Shown here: one piece after another, positions 14,134 to 22,326 of the stretch | Layout: the number at the start of each line of letters is the position of its first letter | Numbering within the stretch: the stretch's first letter is position 1 | Source: Bacillota bacterium | GTDB taxonomy: Bacteria; Bacillota; Clostridia; Oscillospirales; Oscillospiraceae | Assembly: GCA_022784505.1 (NCBI GenBank) | Contig: JALFUQ010000033.1 | Coordinates: forward strand, 1-34,860 | DNA length: 34,860 nt | Direction of reading: 5' to 3' | Notes under the pieces: model-generated | Seen by the model: only the letters and a program-made list of their open reading frames with translations | What the model was told of the DNA's origin: nothing | The model's database searches: none | Translations under genes and position numbers: made by a program

Positions 14134-17100
14134 CTATTTTGCTTTGATTGAGACTACGCTTGAATAAGCGGAGTTTGCGCCGGTGCTCAGATTCGAGACA
14201 GCGACTACCTTATAGTAATAGGTTCTTCCCGACTTGGCGTTGGAATTTATATAACTTCTGCCGGTGGTCGTGGTTATCTTCGTATATGTGCCTGTCTTGC
14301 TGGTCGCACGGTAGACTATATACTTATCAGCGCCGGTGACGGCTGCCCATGTGAGCTTGGGGTGGCCGTTTGAAAGCGTGATCTTGACATTCGGCCTTGC
14401 ACAGTCACAGGTGCGGTAAGCAACAGCGCTGAAAGCAGAGTCTGCTTTGCTCGTTCTCGCTGATATTGCTATGATTTTGTAGTAGTAGGTCTTGCCCGGA
14501 GTGGTCGAGGTGTTGGTCAGGCTCGTGCCGGTGGTGGTGTATATCTTGGTGTAGGTGCCGGTTTTGCTGGTCGCACGGTGGATCTCGTACTTGGCTGCGC
14601 CGGTGACATCGCTCCATGTGAGCTTTATCTTGCCGGTGGAAGCCACATTCGTTGCTTTAACAACGGGTGCTGCGCAGTCGCAGGTGCGGCCGACTATTTT
14701 GCTGGAGTCGCTCTTGACACCGTTTTTGTCAATTGCTCTGACCTTGTAGTAGTAGGAATATCCGGGATTTGCGGAGGTGTTGGTCATGCTCGTGCCGGTG
14801 GTCGTATAGAGCTTGTTATAGGTGCCGGTTTTGCTGGTCGCGCGATAGACCTCGTACTTGGAAGCACCCTTAACTGCCTTCCACTTGAGCGTTATCTTGC
14901 CGGTGGAGGCGTTGTTGCCGGCAGTCACGACAGGTGCTGCGCACTTTGCCTTTGCAGCCTTTTCATAGCTGAACTTACCGTAGCTGCCGTTGGTGCCAAT
15001 AGCTCTTACCTTATAGTAATACTTCGTGCCGACGACTGCGGAGGTATCTTTATATGTCGTGCCTGTGACAGTGGCGATCTTGTCAAAATCGGTGTTGCTG
15101 CCGGTTGTGCGGTAGACCTGATAGCTGGCCGCACCCTCGACGGCATTCCAGGAAAGAACAACGCCGTTGCTGGTGCTGATGGTAAGGGTTGGTGCTTCGC
15201 ATGCGGCAAGGGTGTTTCCGCATTCGGTGCAGACATTGTCATCATTGTATCTGTGGTCTGCCAGAGAACCGTAAGCGTCGCCGCATTCGGTGCAGACTGC
15301 TTTCTGCTTGCAGGTGGCAGTGCCGCCGGAATGATCCTGCTTTGCGCTGATATCATACCATGTCTGGCTTATGATGATGCCCTTGCCCTCGAGCTCTGGT
15401 CTGATGTCGGCAAGGGTCTTGCCGCAGCGCTGGCAGCCGAGCCAGTGATGCTCATCATCGCTGCAATGGTCAATGTCCTTGATGTGGACATACTTGAGGA
15501 TGTTATCAACATTTACCGTGCCGCCGTTTGCGACGATATCACTTACTATCTTGGCATAGTCCAAATCCCCGAGTATATTCTTTAGTGATGAAATGGATAC
15601 ATCACTCAGGACATCGAGCGTCGGGTGCAGGTCGTGTCCCGTGCACTTGTCGACGATCCTCTCGTCGGTCGCAGCATCGGTGGCCTTCTCGTCCATGTAG
15701 TAGTTATGGCACTTGGTGCACTCATAATAGGTTTTTGTGCCGTCCTCGGTGCAGGTGGCCGGAGTGCCCTCAATCTTCTTAAGGTTCTTGCAGCCGCCGG
15801 AGCAGGGGCTGTAATACTCATGGCCGGAGGCTAGCTTTTCGCCGCAGCCAAGGCAGTAGGTATCGCCTGTGTAGCCGGGCTTCAACAGCGTAGGCTCGGT
15901 GGCGTATCTCACCTCGGTGCCGCCATCGTGGTTATTCGGATCAAGCTGGCGATCGTCATAGCCGCAGACGAGGCAGGTGTCGCCGGAGTGGCAGGTGTGT
16001 GTCTTCTCGACCATGTTGTGTAAGGCCTTTGTATCGCTGTACACATGGCCGCAATACTTGCATTCATTCCAGTGGTAATTGACATCGCTGCCCCACCGCT
16101 GAAGATTAGCATTGGCAACGTTGCTACCAAAAATATTCGTATAGTGCTGCTGATATTCAAGGACTATATCGTCCTTTGTAACTTCCTGTGTAAGCTCGCT
16201 GTCAGTCCAGCACTTGCCGCACTCGGTGCATTCCCAATACTCGATATTACCCTGATGTTTGTCGGCAGCTTCAACGCAGGTCGCCTCGACAGCGTCGTGG
16301 TGGATAACAACATTGTAGCCGGAGTCGGTGTGCTTGCACAGCTTGTCGGTCTTGTGGCCGGTCTCAATGAGAACGTCGCAGTCTTTGCAGTAAATATCGC
16401 CGCTGTAGCCTTCGCTGTTGATGGTGGGTTCAACTGCGTTGCGGGTCTCACGATTTGCATGGTTGTTGGGGTCTTTTTCGCCATAGGCAAAGCGACAGGT
16501 GGAGCAGACAGCCGGAGACTGACAGTTTGCCGTGCCGCCGGAGTGCGTGCCGGTATTGGTGCGTTCTCTACATCTCGAACACTCCTGAGCATGATAGACA
16601 GTGTTACCTTCGGTGAATTCTATCCATGCATAGTCGTGTTTGAGCGCAGCAATGGTCACGTCGCTTTTCTTGCTGTACTCGCCCGTGCCGTCGGAGTTTG
16701 CAAAATATTTGCCGCAGTCGGTGCATTTGTAGTAAGGCAGATTGCCGTCTTCTTCGCAGGTTGGTGCTTTATAGGGATGCTCTTCCAACTTGGTATGATT
16801 GCTTGCATCCTTTTCAATCTCGGTATCGCTCTGCTTTGCATACTCTTCGGTAAGCTCGGCATTCTTGAAATATGTTTTGCACTCAACGCAGTACCAGTAT
16901 TCAAAATTGCCCTTCGCGGTGCAGGTAGGCTTGGTGTATTCCTTGTGAGTCACCTTGTCGGCAGGGTGATTGTTGGGATCTTTTTCGCCCGCACGCTTGA
17001 GAGCGATCAGAGTGGTTGTCTTAGTGCCTGCCTCATCCTCGAAAAGCTGGTCGCATTCCTCGCATGACCAATACTCCGCAATGCTTTCCTCACCACAGGT

Positions 17101-17733
17101 GCCTGCGGTAGGCTCATGATATGCAAGCGGCATTTTATGGGTCGTAAGCTTTGCGAGCTTACAGGCATCCTCAGTCGTGATATTGCTGCCGTTGGCATCG
17201 GAATAGCAATAGCCGCAGGTATTGCACTTGTAGTACCTGATATTGCCCTCATGTGCACAGGTAGGCTCGACCGCCGGAATCTCCTTCAGGTTATCGCCAA
17301 GCACATGGCTCGGGCACGCAGGCTTTATTGTGAGCGTAACTGTATTGCTCTTAGCAACGTCTCTTACGATATAGTTGCCCTCCCAGTAAACAACACAGCG
17401 GATGCTGATCGTTTCCTGAGCATTTGTGATGGTCAGCTTACTGCCGGTGCCAAGCTTTGCGCCGTCAAACAGAGCAAGGAACTCGTCAATGCTCTTGGTG
17501 TACAAAAGCTTTTTATCATCGACCTTGCTATTGTCGTACCAAATGTACTGCAGCGGGGCCTCAGCCTTTGTGTTGATTGCCGTGATTGAAAACTCGGCAG
17601 TCTCTCCAGCTTGGACCGTGACGCTTCTCGGCTGGCCTATGATTGATGTGTTGCCGAGCGCAAATGCGTTCACAGGCATAAGCGAGAACACCATAACAAG
17701 CACCAGTGCCAGACTTAACAGTCTTTTCTTCAT
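14134..17733 (-). CDS. Large secreted Cys-rich-repeat protein with four C-terminal FN3 domains
   Basis: This 1199-aa protein has a signal peptide (KKRLLSLALVLVMVFSLMPVNAFA|L, cut near 25). Residues about 30-135 look Ig-like (QPRSVTVQAGETAEFSI). About 140-840 hold at least six divergent repeats of the form PTC...G...YYKC..CG.YF.d......(I/L), interleaved with HSGGTA.C...VC..CG..YG modules; the paired CXXC knuckles could bind zinc or form disulfides. About 845-1199 are four FN3-type domains (LSW.AV.GA..Y.VYRAT...YYYKV.A), whose last copy closely resembles the end of the 865-aa protein at 2782. No LPXTG, SLH or dockerin is seen. AGGAGG precedes the ATG, and a promoter lies at 17775-17803. A surface or adhesion role is inferred from architecture only. 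Confidence 0.85.
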   Translation of the reverse strand: MKKRLLSLALVLVMVFSLMPVNAFALGNTSIIGQPRSVTVQAGETAEFSITAINTKAEAPLQYIWYDNSKVDDKKLLYTKSIDEFLALFDGAKLGTGSKLTITNAQETISIRCVVYWEGNYIVRDVAKSNTVTLTIKPACPSHVLGDNLKEIPAVEPTCAHEGNIRYYKCNTCGYCYSDANGSNITTEDACKLAKLTTHKMPLAYHEPTAGTCGEESIAEYWSCEECDQLFEDEAGTKTTTLIALKRAGEKDPNNHPADKVTHKEYTKPTCTAKGNFEYWYCVECKTYFKNAELTEEYAKQSDTEIEKDASNHTKLEEHPYKAPTCEEDGNLPYYKCTDCGKYFANSDGTGEYSKKSDVTIAALKHDYAWIEFTEGNTVYHAQECSRCRERTNTGTHSGGTANCQSPAVCSTCRFAYGEKDPNNHANRETRNAVEPTINSEGYSGDIYCKDCDVLIETGHKTDKLCKHTDSGYNVVIHHDAVEATCVEAADKHQGNIEYWECTECGKCWTDSELTQEVTKDDIVLEYQQHYTNIFGSNVANANLQRWGSDVNYHWNECKYCGHVYSDTKALHNMVEKTHTCHSGDTCLVCGYDDRQLDPNNHDGGTEVRYATEPTLLKPGYTGDTYCLGCGEKLASGHEYYSPCSGGCKNLKKIEGTPATCTEDGTKTYYECTKCHNYYMDEKATDAATDERIVDKCTGHDLHPTLDVLSDVSISSLKNILGDLDYAKIVSDIVANGGTVNVDNILKYVHIKDIDHCSDDEHHWLGCQRCGKTLADIRPELEGKGIIISQTWYDISAKQDHSGGTATCKQKAVCTECGDAYGSLADHRYNDDNVCTECGNTLAACEAPTLTISTSNGVVLSWNAVEGAASYQVYRTTGSNTDFDKIATVTGTTYKDTSAVVGTKYYYKVRAIGTNGSYGKFSYEKAAKAKCAAPVVTAGNNASTGKITLKWKAVKGASKYEVYRATSKTGTYNKLYTTTGTSMTNTSANPGYSYYYKVRAIDKNGVKSDSSKIVGRTCDCAAPVVKATNVASTGKIKLTWSDVTGAAKYEIHRATSKTGTYTKIYTTTGTSLTNTSTTPGKTYYYKIIAISARTSKADSAFSAVAYRTCDCARPNVKITLSNGHPKLTWAAVTGADKYIVYRATSKTGTYTKITTTTGRSYINSNAKSGRTYYYKVVAVSNLSTGANSAYSSVVSIKAK

Positions 17734-17774
17734 GATATTCCTCCTACGGTGTGTGTTAAAATTAATACATAGTT

Positions 17775-17803
17775 ATTATATATTTTTTACCTGCTGACTT
17801 CAA
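17775..17803 (-). promoter_or_regulatory. Promoter of the large secreted protein gene
   Basis: On the minus strand, TTGAAG (17798-17803), a 17-nt spacer and consensus TATAAT (17775-17780), about 40 nt upstream of the ATG. Confidence 0.75.
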
Positions 17804-17884
17804 GTTTTTTTGGTTTTGACGCAAAATACCGTCATAGTATACATATTCGCAGAAAACTTTTTGTGCATTTATTAAAATTCGGTG

Positions 17885-17913
17885 TTGACAACAGTGCTTT
17901 AAAGTGCTATACT
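17885..17913 (+). promoter_or_regulatory. Promoter of the T-box leader and Trp transporter operon
   Basis: TTGACA (17885-17890), a 17-nt spacer and TATACT (17908-17913), near consensus. Transcription starts near 17920 and reads the T-box leader. Confidence 0.85.
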
Positions 17914-17919
17914 GCGTCC

Positions 17920-18194
17920 ATCAAAACCGATGATTAAGAGTAGTAAGCTTTTCGGAAACTCACAGAGAGCCGTTGGTGCTGGGAATACGGCAGTGAAAGA
18001 AACGCTGAATGGACTTATGAGGGCAACCGAAAGCGGATGTATCCGTTAGTAGTAGTTGACGGGGCGTGCCCGTTACAGTCACGAGCTGCATGGTAGTGCA
18101 GGTTAAGCGGATGAGTTTTCATCAATTTGGGTGGCACCGCAGAATTTGTTTATTCTGTCCCATACTTCTTTGGAAGTATGGGACTTTTTGTTTT
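17920..18194 (+). ncRNA. T-box riboswitch, tryptophan-specific by its specifier codon
   Basis: The leader RNA has the parts of a T-box. Stem I carries AGAGAG and the GGTGCTGG apical segment (about 17964-17985). The specifier is CTGAA-TGG-A, with UGG at 18010-18012, and the conserved box GGGTGGCACCGCAG sits at 18129-18142. The terminator/antiterminator alternative follows (18157-18194). Uncharged tRNA-Trp should pair through its anticodon with UGG and through its 3' NCCA end with the box, preventing termination. This fits the downstream tryptophan-type importer. Specifier choice was made by eye from its position and the following purine. Confidence 0.93.
18157..18194 (+). terminator. Regulated terminator of the T-box leader
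   Basis: GTCCCATACTTC pairs perfectly with GAAGTATGGGAC around TTTG and is followed by TTTTTGTTTT. This is the OFF-state terminator of the T-box. Confidence 0.93.
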
Positions 18195-18204
18195 GGAGGG
18201 TGTA

Positions 18205-18261
18205 ATGTTTATACTGAAAAGACGATGGCGTGTCCGGCACACTTTCGACATGACACACTAA
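18205..18261 (+). CDS. Candidate 18-aa upstream ORF with a Trp codon, before trpX
   Basis: ATG at 18205 follows GGAGGG by 4 nt and opens a short frame, MFILKRRWRVRHTFDMTH, ending TAA at 18259-18261. It lies after the T-box terminator and 31 nt before the trpX start, in a different frame. It is strongly basic and has one UGG codon. It could be a leader peptide, a real small protein or chance; only the ribosome site and position support it. Confidence 0.4.
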   Translation: MFILKRRWRVRHTFDMTH

Positions 18262-18292
18262 ACCATTTAACAAAAATTAAGGAGATTTTATC

Positions 18293-19252
18293 ATGAAAAA
18301 GTTTGTTGCTATAATTCTTGCTGTTGTTCTTTGCCTTTCCGTCTGCGCATGCGGCGCTAAGGAGGCTTCTGTCCCCGTCATCGGTATCTGCCAGTACGGC
18401 GAGCACGGCTCGCTCGACAATTGCCGCGAGGGCTTTATCCAGGGCCTCAAGGACGCAGGCCTCGTTGAGGGCACCGACTTCGTCATCGACTACCAGAACG
18501 CAAGCTTCGATGACAATATAAATAATCAGATAGCTCAGAGCTTTGCAGCTAAGGACGTCGCTCTCATGTGCGCTATCGCAACCCCCTCCGCAGTCGTCTG
18601 CTACGCAGCCGCCGAGGAGAAGGATATCCCCGTTATCTACACCGCAATAAGCGATCCCGAGCAGGCTAAGCTCACTAGCGGCAACATCACCGGCACCTCC
18701 GACAAGCTCCCTGTTGACGCTCAGCTCGAGCTCATCCGTGCTATCCAGCCCGATGCCAAGACTATCGGCATTGTCTACACCACCAGCGAAGCGAACTCCA
18801 TTTCCACCATCGCAGAGTACAAGGATAAGGCTCCCAACTACGGCTTCACCATCGAGGCTATCGGCGTTACCGCAGGTGCCGAGGTCACTCAGGCTGTCGA
18901 CACCCTCATCAGCAAGAAGGTAGATTGCCTCAACAACCTCACCGACAACAATGTCGTCGGCGTTCTCTCCTCGGTTCTTGAAAAGACCAACGCAGCAGGC
19001 ATCCCCGTTTACGGCAGCGAGATCGAGCAGGTCAAGCTCGGCTGTGTTGCTTCCGCCGGTATCGACTATGTCGAGCTTGGCAAGATGACCGGCGAGATGG
19101 CTGCAAAGATCCTCAAAGGCGAGGCTACCGCAGACTCCATGCCATACAAGTCCGTAACCGACTTTTCCTACTATGTAAATTCCGCTGCACTTAATGAAAT
19201 GGGTCTGACTCTCCCCTCCTCCATCGCTGATACCGCGATCGAGGCAAACTGA
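18293..19252 (+). CDS. trpX: ABC transporter substrate-binding lipoprotein, tryptophan type
   Basis: This 319-aa secreted lipoprotein has a KKF start, hydrophobic core and lipobox V-C-A-C with Cys20 as the lipid anchor. The rest has the two-lobed ABC substrate-binding pattern of the PF04392 (COG2984) family: VIGICQYGEHGSLDNCREGFIQGL, then ...CAIATPSAV..., IPVIYTAISDP, KTIGIVYTTSEANS, and IPVYGSEIEQVKLG. It captures the substrate outside the cell and delivers it to the permease. Tryptophan specificity is inferred from the Trp T-box upstream, as for the TrpXYZ systems described in other Firmicutes. AAGGAG is 8-9 nt before the ATG. It is the first of three tightly spaced genes. Confidence 0.88.
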   Translation: MKKFVAIILAVVLCLSVCACGAKEASVPVIGICQYGEHGSLDNCREGFIQGLKDAGLVEGTDFVIDYQNASFDDNINNQIAQSFAAKDVALMCAIATPSAVVCYAAAEEKDIPVIYTAISDPEQAKLTSGNITGTSDKLPVDAQLELIRAIQPDAKTIGIVYTTSEANSISTIAEYKDKAPNYGFTIEAIGVTAGAEVTQAVDTLISKKVDCLNNLTDNNVVGVLSSVLEKTNAAGIPVYGSEIEQVKLGCVASAGIDYVELGKMTGEMAAKILKGEATADSMPYKSVTDFSYYVNSAALNEMGLTLPSSIADTAIEAN

Positions 19253-19270
19253 CATCGGAGCTTTTGAAAA

Positions 19271-20155
19271 ATGCTTGATATGATAATCGGCACGGTGACG
19301 CAGGGCTTAATATATGCCCTGCTGTCATACGGCATATACATTACCTATAAAATACTCGACTTCCCCGACCTTACGGTCGACGGCTCGTTCCCGCTCGGTG
19401 CTGCGGTGACTGCAGTGTTTCTGGTAAAGGGCTTTGACCCCTACCTCACGCTGCTGATCGCGATGGCAGCCGGTGCGCTTGCCGGTCTTGCGACGGGACT
19501 TATCCATGTCCGCCTCAAGGTAAGAGACCTGCTCGCAGGCATTATTACGATGACCGCTCTGTTCTCGATAAACCTTCAGATCGGCGGCTCGAACCTCTCG
19601 GTCGAGCGCGGCATCGACACCATCTTCACAGCCCCGCCCACGATGCTGCTGTTCGGCTCGATGCCTCTTATGTACCGAAAGCTCATCGTTGCGTTTATCC
19701 TCGCTCTTATCTTCAAGCTTCTGCTTGATGCGTACCTCAAAACCAAGAGCGGCATGCTGCTGCGCGCCGTCGGCGATAACTCCGCCCTCGTCACGAGTCT
19801 TGCAAAGGATAACGGGCGCGTGAAGATACTGGGCCTTGTGCTTGCAAATGCGCTCGTTGCGCTCGCCGGTGCAATTGTTTGCCAGGAGCAGCGCAGCTTC
19901 TCGGCCACCATGGGCACCGGTCAGATGATATTCGGCCTTGCAACGGTCATCATCGGCACAACGCTGTTCAGAAAGCTCGACTTTGTCAAGGGCACCACCG
20001 CCGTTGTCATAGGCAGCATTCTTTATAAAGCCTGCATCCAGATCGCTATCATCGCCGGTCTGCCTGCAAACCTCCTAAAGCTCGTTACCGCCGTGCTGTT
20101 CCTCATTATTTTGGTGCTCGGCGGCATGAAAGGCAAGGTGAAGCAAAGTGCTTGA
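19271..20155 (+). CDS. trpY: ABC transporter permease, tryptophan type
   Basis: This 294-aa integral membrane protein is mostly hydrophobic, with about eight membrane helices. It resembles the BPD_transp_2 (branched-chain amino acid/ribose type) permeases, with a characteristic start (GLIYALLSYGIYITYKILDFPDLTVDGSFPLGA) and a cytoplasmic coupling region (LKTKSGMLLRAVGDNSALVTSLAKD). It forms the channel for the TrpX-captured substrate. It starts 18 nt after trpX and overlaps the ATPase gene by 8 nt, consistent with one operon under the T-box. Substrate is inferred as for trpX. Confidence 0.88.
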   Translation: MLDMIIGTVTQGLIYALLSYGIYITYKILDFPDLTVDGSFPLGAAVTAVFLVKGFDPYLTLLIAMAAGALAGLATGLIHVRLKVRDLLAGIITMTALFSINLQIGGSNLSVERGIDTIFTAPPTMLLFGSMPLMYRKLIVAFILALIFKLLLDAYLKTKSGMLLRAVGDNSALVTSLAKDNGRVKILGLVLANALVALAGAIVCQEQRSFSATMGTGQMIFGLATVIIGTTLFRKLDFVKGTTAVVIGSILYKACIQIAIIAGLPANLLKLVTAVLFLIILVLGGMKGKVKQSA

Positions 20156-20921
20156 GCTTAAAAACATCACAAAGACATATAACCCGGGCACGGTCACCGA
20201 AATGTGCCTATTTAAGGACTTTGAGCTTTCCGTCAAGGACGGCGAGTTTGTCTCCGTCGTCGGCAGCAACGGCAGCGGCAAGACCTCTATGCTCAATATA
20301 ATCTGCGGCTCTATCCCCATTGACAGCGGCGACTGCCTTATCGGCGGCGAGAGCATCAACAAGCAGAAGGATTTTGTGCGCTATAAAAAAATAGGCCGCG
20401 TTTACCAAAACCCCTCCATGGGCACCTGCCCTAACATGACCATTTTGGAAAACCTCTCACTTGCCGACAACAAGGGCAAGCACTTCGGTCTCGGAAAGGG
20501 CGTTTCCAAAAAGCGCATTGACGATTATAAGGCAATGCTCTCGACCCTCGGCCTAGGGCTTGAGGATAAGCTCAATGTCAAGATGGGCTCGCTGTCCGGC
20601 GGTCAGCGTCAGGCAGTCGCACTGCTTATGGCGACGATGACCCCGCTCGACTTTCTCATTCTCGATGAGCACACGGCAGCGCTCGACCCGCACACAGCGG
20701 ATATCATCATGGAGCTTACAGATAAGATAGTGCGTGAGAAGAAGCTCACCGCGATCATGGTCACGCACAACCTGCGTTACGCCGTTGAGTACGGCTCAAG
20801 GCTCATTATGATGGATAAAGGTCACATCGTCCTCGATGTCGACGGAGAGAAAAAGAAAAACACCAAAGTCGAGGATATCCTCGACCTGTTCACCAGCATC
20901 TCCATCGAGTGCGGTAACTGA
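20148..20921 (+). CDS. trpZ: ABC transporter ATP-binding protein, tryptophan type
   Basis: This 257-aa ATPase starts at GTG 20148, overlapping the end of trpY (TGA 20153-20155). The motifs are complete: Walker A GSNGSGKT (39-46), Q-loop Gln87, signature LSGGQ (149-153), Walker B LDFLILDE (167-174) with Glu174, and switch His207. It powers import by the TrpXY complex on the cytosolic side. A charged, lysine-rich linker (EKKKKNTKVED) lies near the C terminus. No terminator is obvious after the gene; instead a hairpin that covers the spoIIID ribosome site follows. Confidence 0.9.
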   Translation: MLELKNITKTYNPGTVTEMCLFKDFELSVKDGEFVSVVGSNGSGKTSMLNIICGSIPIDSGDCLIGGESINKQKDFVRYKKIGRVYQNPSMGTCPNMTILENLSLADNKGKHFGLGKGVSKKRIDDYKAMLSTLGLGLEDKLNVKMGSLSGGQRQAVALLMATMTPLDFLILDEHTAALDPHTADIIMELTDKIVREKKLTAIMVTHNLRYAVEYGSRLIMMDKGHIVLDVDGEKKKNTKVEDILDLFTSISIECGN

Positions 20922-20937
20922 CGCTTTCATATCTGTT

Positions 20938-20976
20938 CCCCTTGGTACATATACATTGAGTATGTGAGCCAAGGGG
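20938..20976 (+). promoter_or_regulatory. Hairpin sequestering the spoIIID ribosome-binding site
   Basis: CCCCTTGG (20938-20945) pairs with CCAAGGGG (20969-20976). Inside, CATATAC (20948-20954) pairs with GTATGTG (20960-20966) with one G-U, around loop ATTGA. The 3' arm contains the AAGGGG core of the spoIIID Shine-Dalgarno. No U run follows, so a normal terminator is unlikely. Confidence 0.65.
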
Positions 20977-20986
20977 AGTGGTGTAT

Positions 20987-21235
20987 GTGCATACAAATAT
21001 TGAGGAACGCGCCTGCGATCTGGCGGTGTACATTATTGAAAACAAGGCTACCGTCCGCGCAGCGGCAAAGCAGTTCGGAATCTCCAAAAGCACTGTACAC
21101 AAGGATCTCACAGAGAGACTGAAAACAGTTAACCCGGCGCTGTATCATCAGGTGCGGGAGCTGCTTGATATCAACAAAGCCGAGCGCCACATTCGCGGCG
21201 GCATGGCGACAAGAAAAAAATATAAAGGCAAATAG
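20987..21235 (+). CDS. spoIIID: Stage III sporulation transcriptional regulator SpoIIID
   Basis: This 82-aa DNA-binding protein acts in the mother cell, switching sigma-E and sigma-K genes on or off. The helix-turn-helix is at about residues 20-45 (TVRAAAKQFGISKSTVHKDLTERL), the most conserved part of the family, and the C-terminal basic region (RHIRGGMATRKKYKGK) also contacts DNA. I chose GTG at 20987 (MHTNIEERA) because it aligns with the family's MHDYIKER-type start and lies 8 nt after AGGGGAG; GTGs at 20978 and 20981 overlap the ribosome site. A terminator overlaps its stop codon, so it ends its own unit. Placement after a transporter operon is unusual. Confidence 0.95.
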   Translation: MHTNIEERACDLAVYIIENKATVRAAAKQFGISKSTVHKDLTERLKTVNPALYHQVRELLDINKAERHIRGGMATRKKYKGK

Positions 21236-21259
21236 GCAGGTGAAAACCTGCCTATTTTT
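21230..21259 (+). terminator. Terminator of spoIIID
   Basis: AAATAGGCAGGT pairs with ACCTGCCTATTT around GAAA, followed by TT. The stem begins inside the stop region (TAG at 21233). Confidence 0.85.
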
Positions 21260-21260
21260 C

Positions 21261-21289
21261 GTATTATTTATCTTAAATCGCGCATACTA
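21261..21289 (+). promoter_or_regulatory. Sigma-G-like (forespore) promoter of spoVAD
   Basis: GTATT at 21261-21265 and CATACTA at 21283-21289, spaced 17 nt, match the sigma-F/sigma-G pattern (GNATR - 17/18 nt - CATNCTA). The transcription start near 21296 leaves only about 8 nt before the ATG at 21304. Confidence 0.6.
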
Positions 21290-21303
21290 AGGCCGGTGAT
21301 ATT

Positions 21304-22317
21304 ATGACTAAAAAACTAGGCAGGCAGACCCTGAAGCTTCAGTATCCGCCGACCATAGCGGCGACCGCTGCGGTCGTCGGGCAGAAAGAGGGGCAGGGAC
21401 CGCTCAAGCGATATTTTGATTATATCTCGTACGACTCGTACTTTGGTGAGAAGACCTGGGAAAAAGCCGAGACGGCTATGCTCAAGCAGTGCTTTTCGCT
21501 GTGCTGCGATAAGTGTAAGCTCTCGGCCGAGGAGTTGGACTTCGTTTTCTCCGGCGACCTGCTAAATCAGTGCGTGGGCTCGGCGTTTGCAATGAAGGAC
21601 AGCAATATCCCCTACTTTGGGCTTTACGGCGCTTGCTCTACTATGGGCGAGGCGCTCACACTCGGCGCAATGACCATTGACGGAGGCTTTGCGGACACGG
21701 TCTGTGCCCTTACAAGCTCGCACTTTTGCTCGTCCGAGCGGCAGTACCGCTTCCCTCTTGAGTACGGCGGCCAGCGTACACCAACGGCACAGTGGACGGT
21801 CACGGGCTCGGGCGCTGCGATACTCAAAAGCAACGGAAACGGGCCGTTCATTACGCATGTGACCCCGGGAAAGATAGTCGACGCGGGCATAAAGGATGCA
21901 AACAACATGGGCAGTGCCATGGCTCCCTCGGCATACGAAACGCTCAAGGCACACTTTGAGGACACTGGCAGGACACCCGACTACTACGACCTTATCGTCA
22001 CGGGCGACCTCGGCGTTCTCGGTCACGATACGCTTGAGGATCTGTTCCGCCGTGACGGCATGACCCTCGGCAAGCACTACAACGACTGCGGCATTTTGAT
22101 ATTCGACATTCAAAAGCAGGATGTCCACGCAGGCGGCTCGGGCTGTGGCTGCTCTGCCTCGGTTTTCGCCTCGTATATCATGCAGGGCTTTGCCGACGGC
22201 TACTGGAGCAAGGTGCTTTTTGCGCCGACGGGTGCGCTCATGTCACCGACGAGCTCGCAGCAGGGTGACAGCATTCCGGGCATCTGCCACGCCGTGGCGA
22301 TAGAAAAAACGCTGTAA
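21304..22317 (+). CDS. spoVAD: Stage V sporulation protein SpoVAD
   Basis: This 337-aa protein belongs to the SpoVA channel set that moves dipicolinic acid and calcium into the forespore and releases them at germination. SpoVAD has a thiolase-like fold and binds dipicolinate. Family signatures seen are GRQTLKLQYPPTI at the N terminus, FSGDLLNQC, YGACSTMGEAL, SSHFCSSERQYRFPLEYG and GCGCSASVFASYI. Length is normal. It is followed after 9 nt by spoVAE. spoVAC, the usual gene immediately before spoVAD, is missing here; spoIIID and its terminator occupy that place. A forespore-type promoter lies directly upstream. Confidence 0.96.
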   Translation: MTKKLGRQTLKLQYPPTIAATAAVVGQKEGQGPLKRYFDYISYDSYFGEKTWEKAETAMLKQCFSLCCDKCKLSAEELDFVFSGDLLNQCVGSAFAMKDSNIPYFGLYGACSTMGEALTLGAMTIDGGFADTVCALTSSHFCSSERQYRFPLEYGGQRTPTAQWTVTGSGAAILKSNGNGPFITHVTPGKIVDAGIKDANNMGSAMAPSAYETLKAHFEDTGRTPDYYDLIVTGDLGVLGHDTLEDLFRRDGMTLGKHYNDCGILIFDIQKQDVHAGGSGCGCSASVFASYIMQGFADGYWSKVLFAPTGALMSPTSSQQGDSIPGICHAVAIEKTL

Positions 22318-22326
22318 GGTGATAAA

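Noticed and set aside
14578..17067. Long plus-strand frames opposite the 1199-aa secreted protein
   Set aside because: They are antisense to repeated Cys/FN3 sequence and lack ribosome sites; the minus frame has a signal peptide, promoter and terminator.
14134..17733. Periodic pattern that might suggest a CRISPR-like or DNA repeat array
   Set aside because: The repeats are divergent protein modules of uneven length inside one open frame, not identical DNA repeats with unique spacers.
18209..19255. 348-codon minus-strand frame over trpX
   Set aside because: Mirror of trpX, which has lipobox, ribosome site and operon context; it also runs into the leader region.
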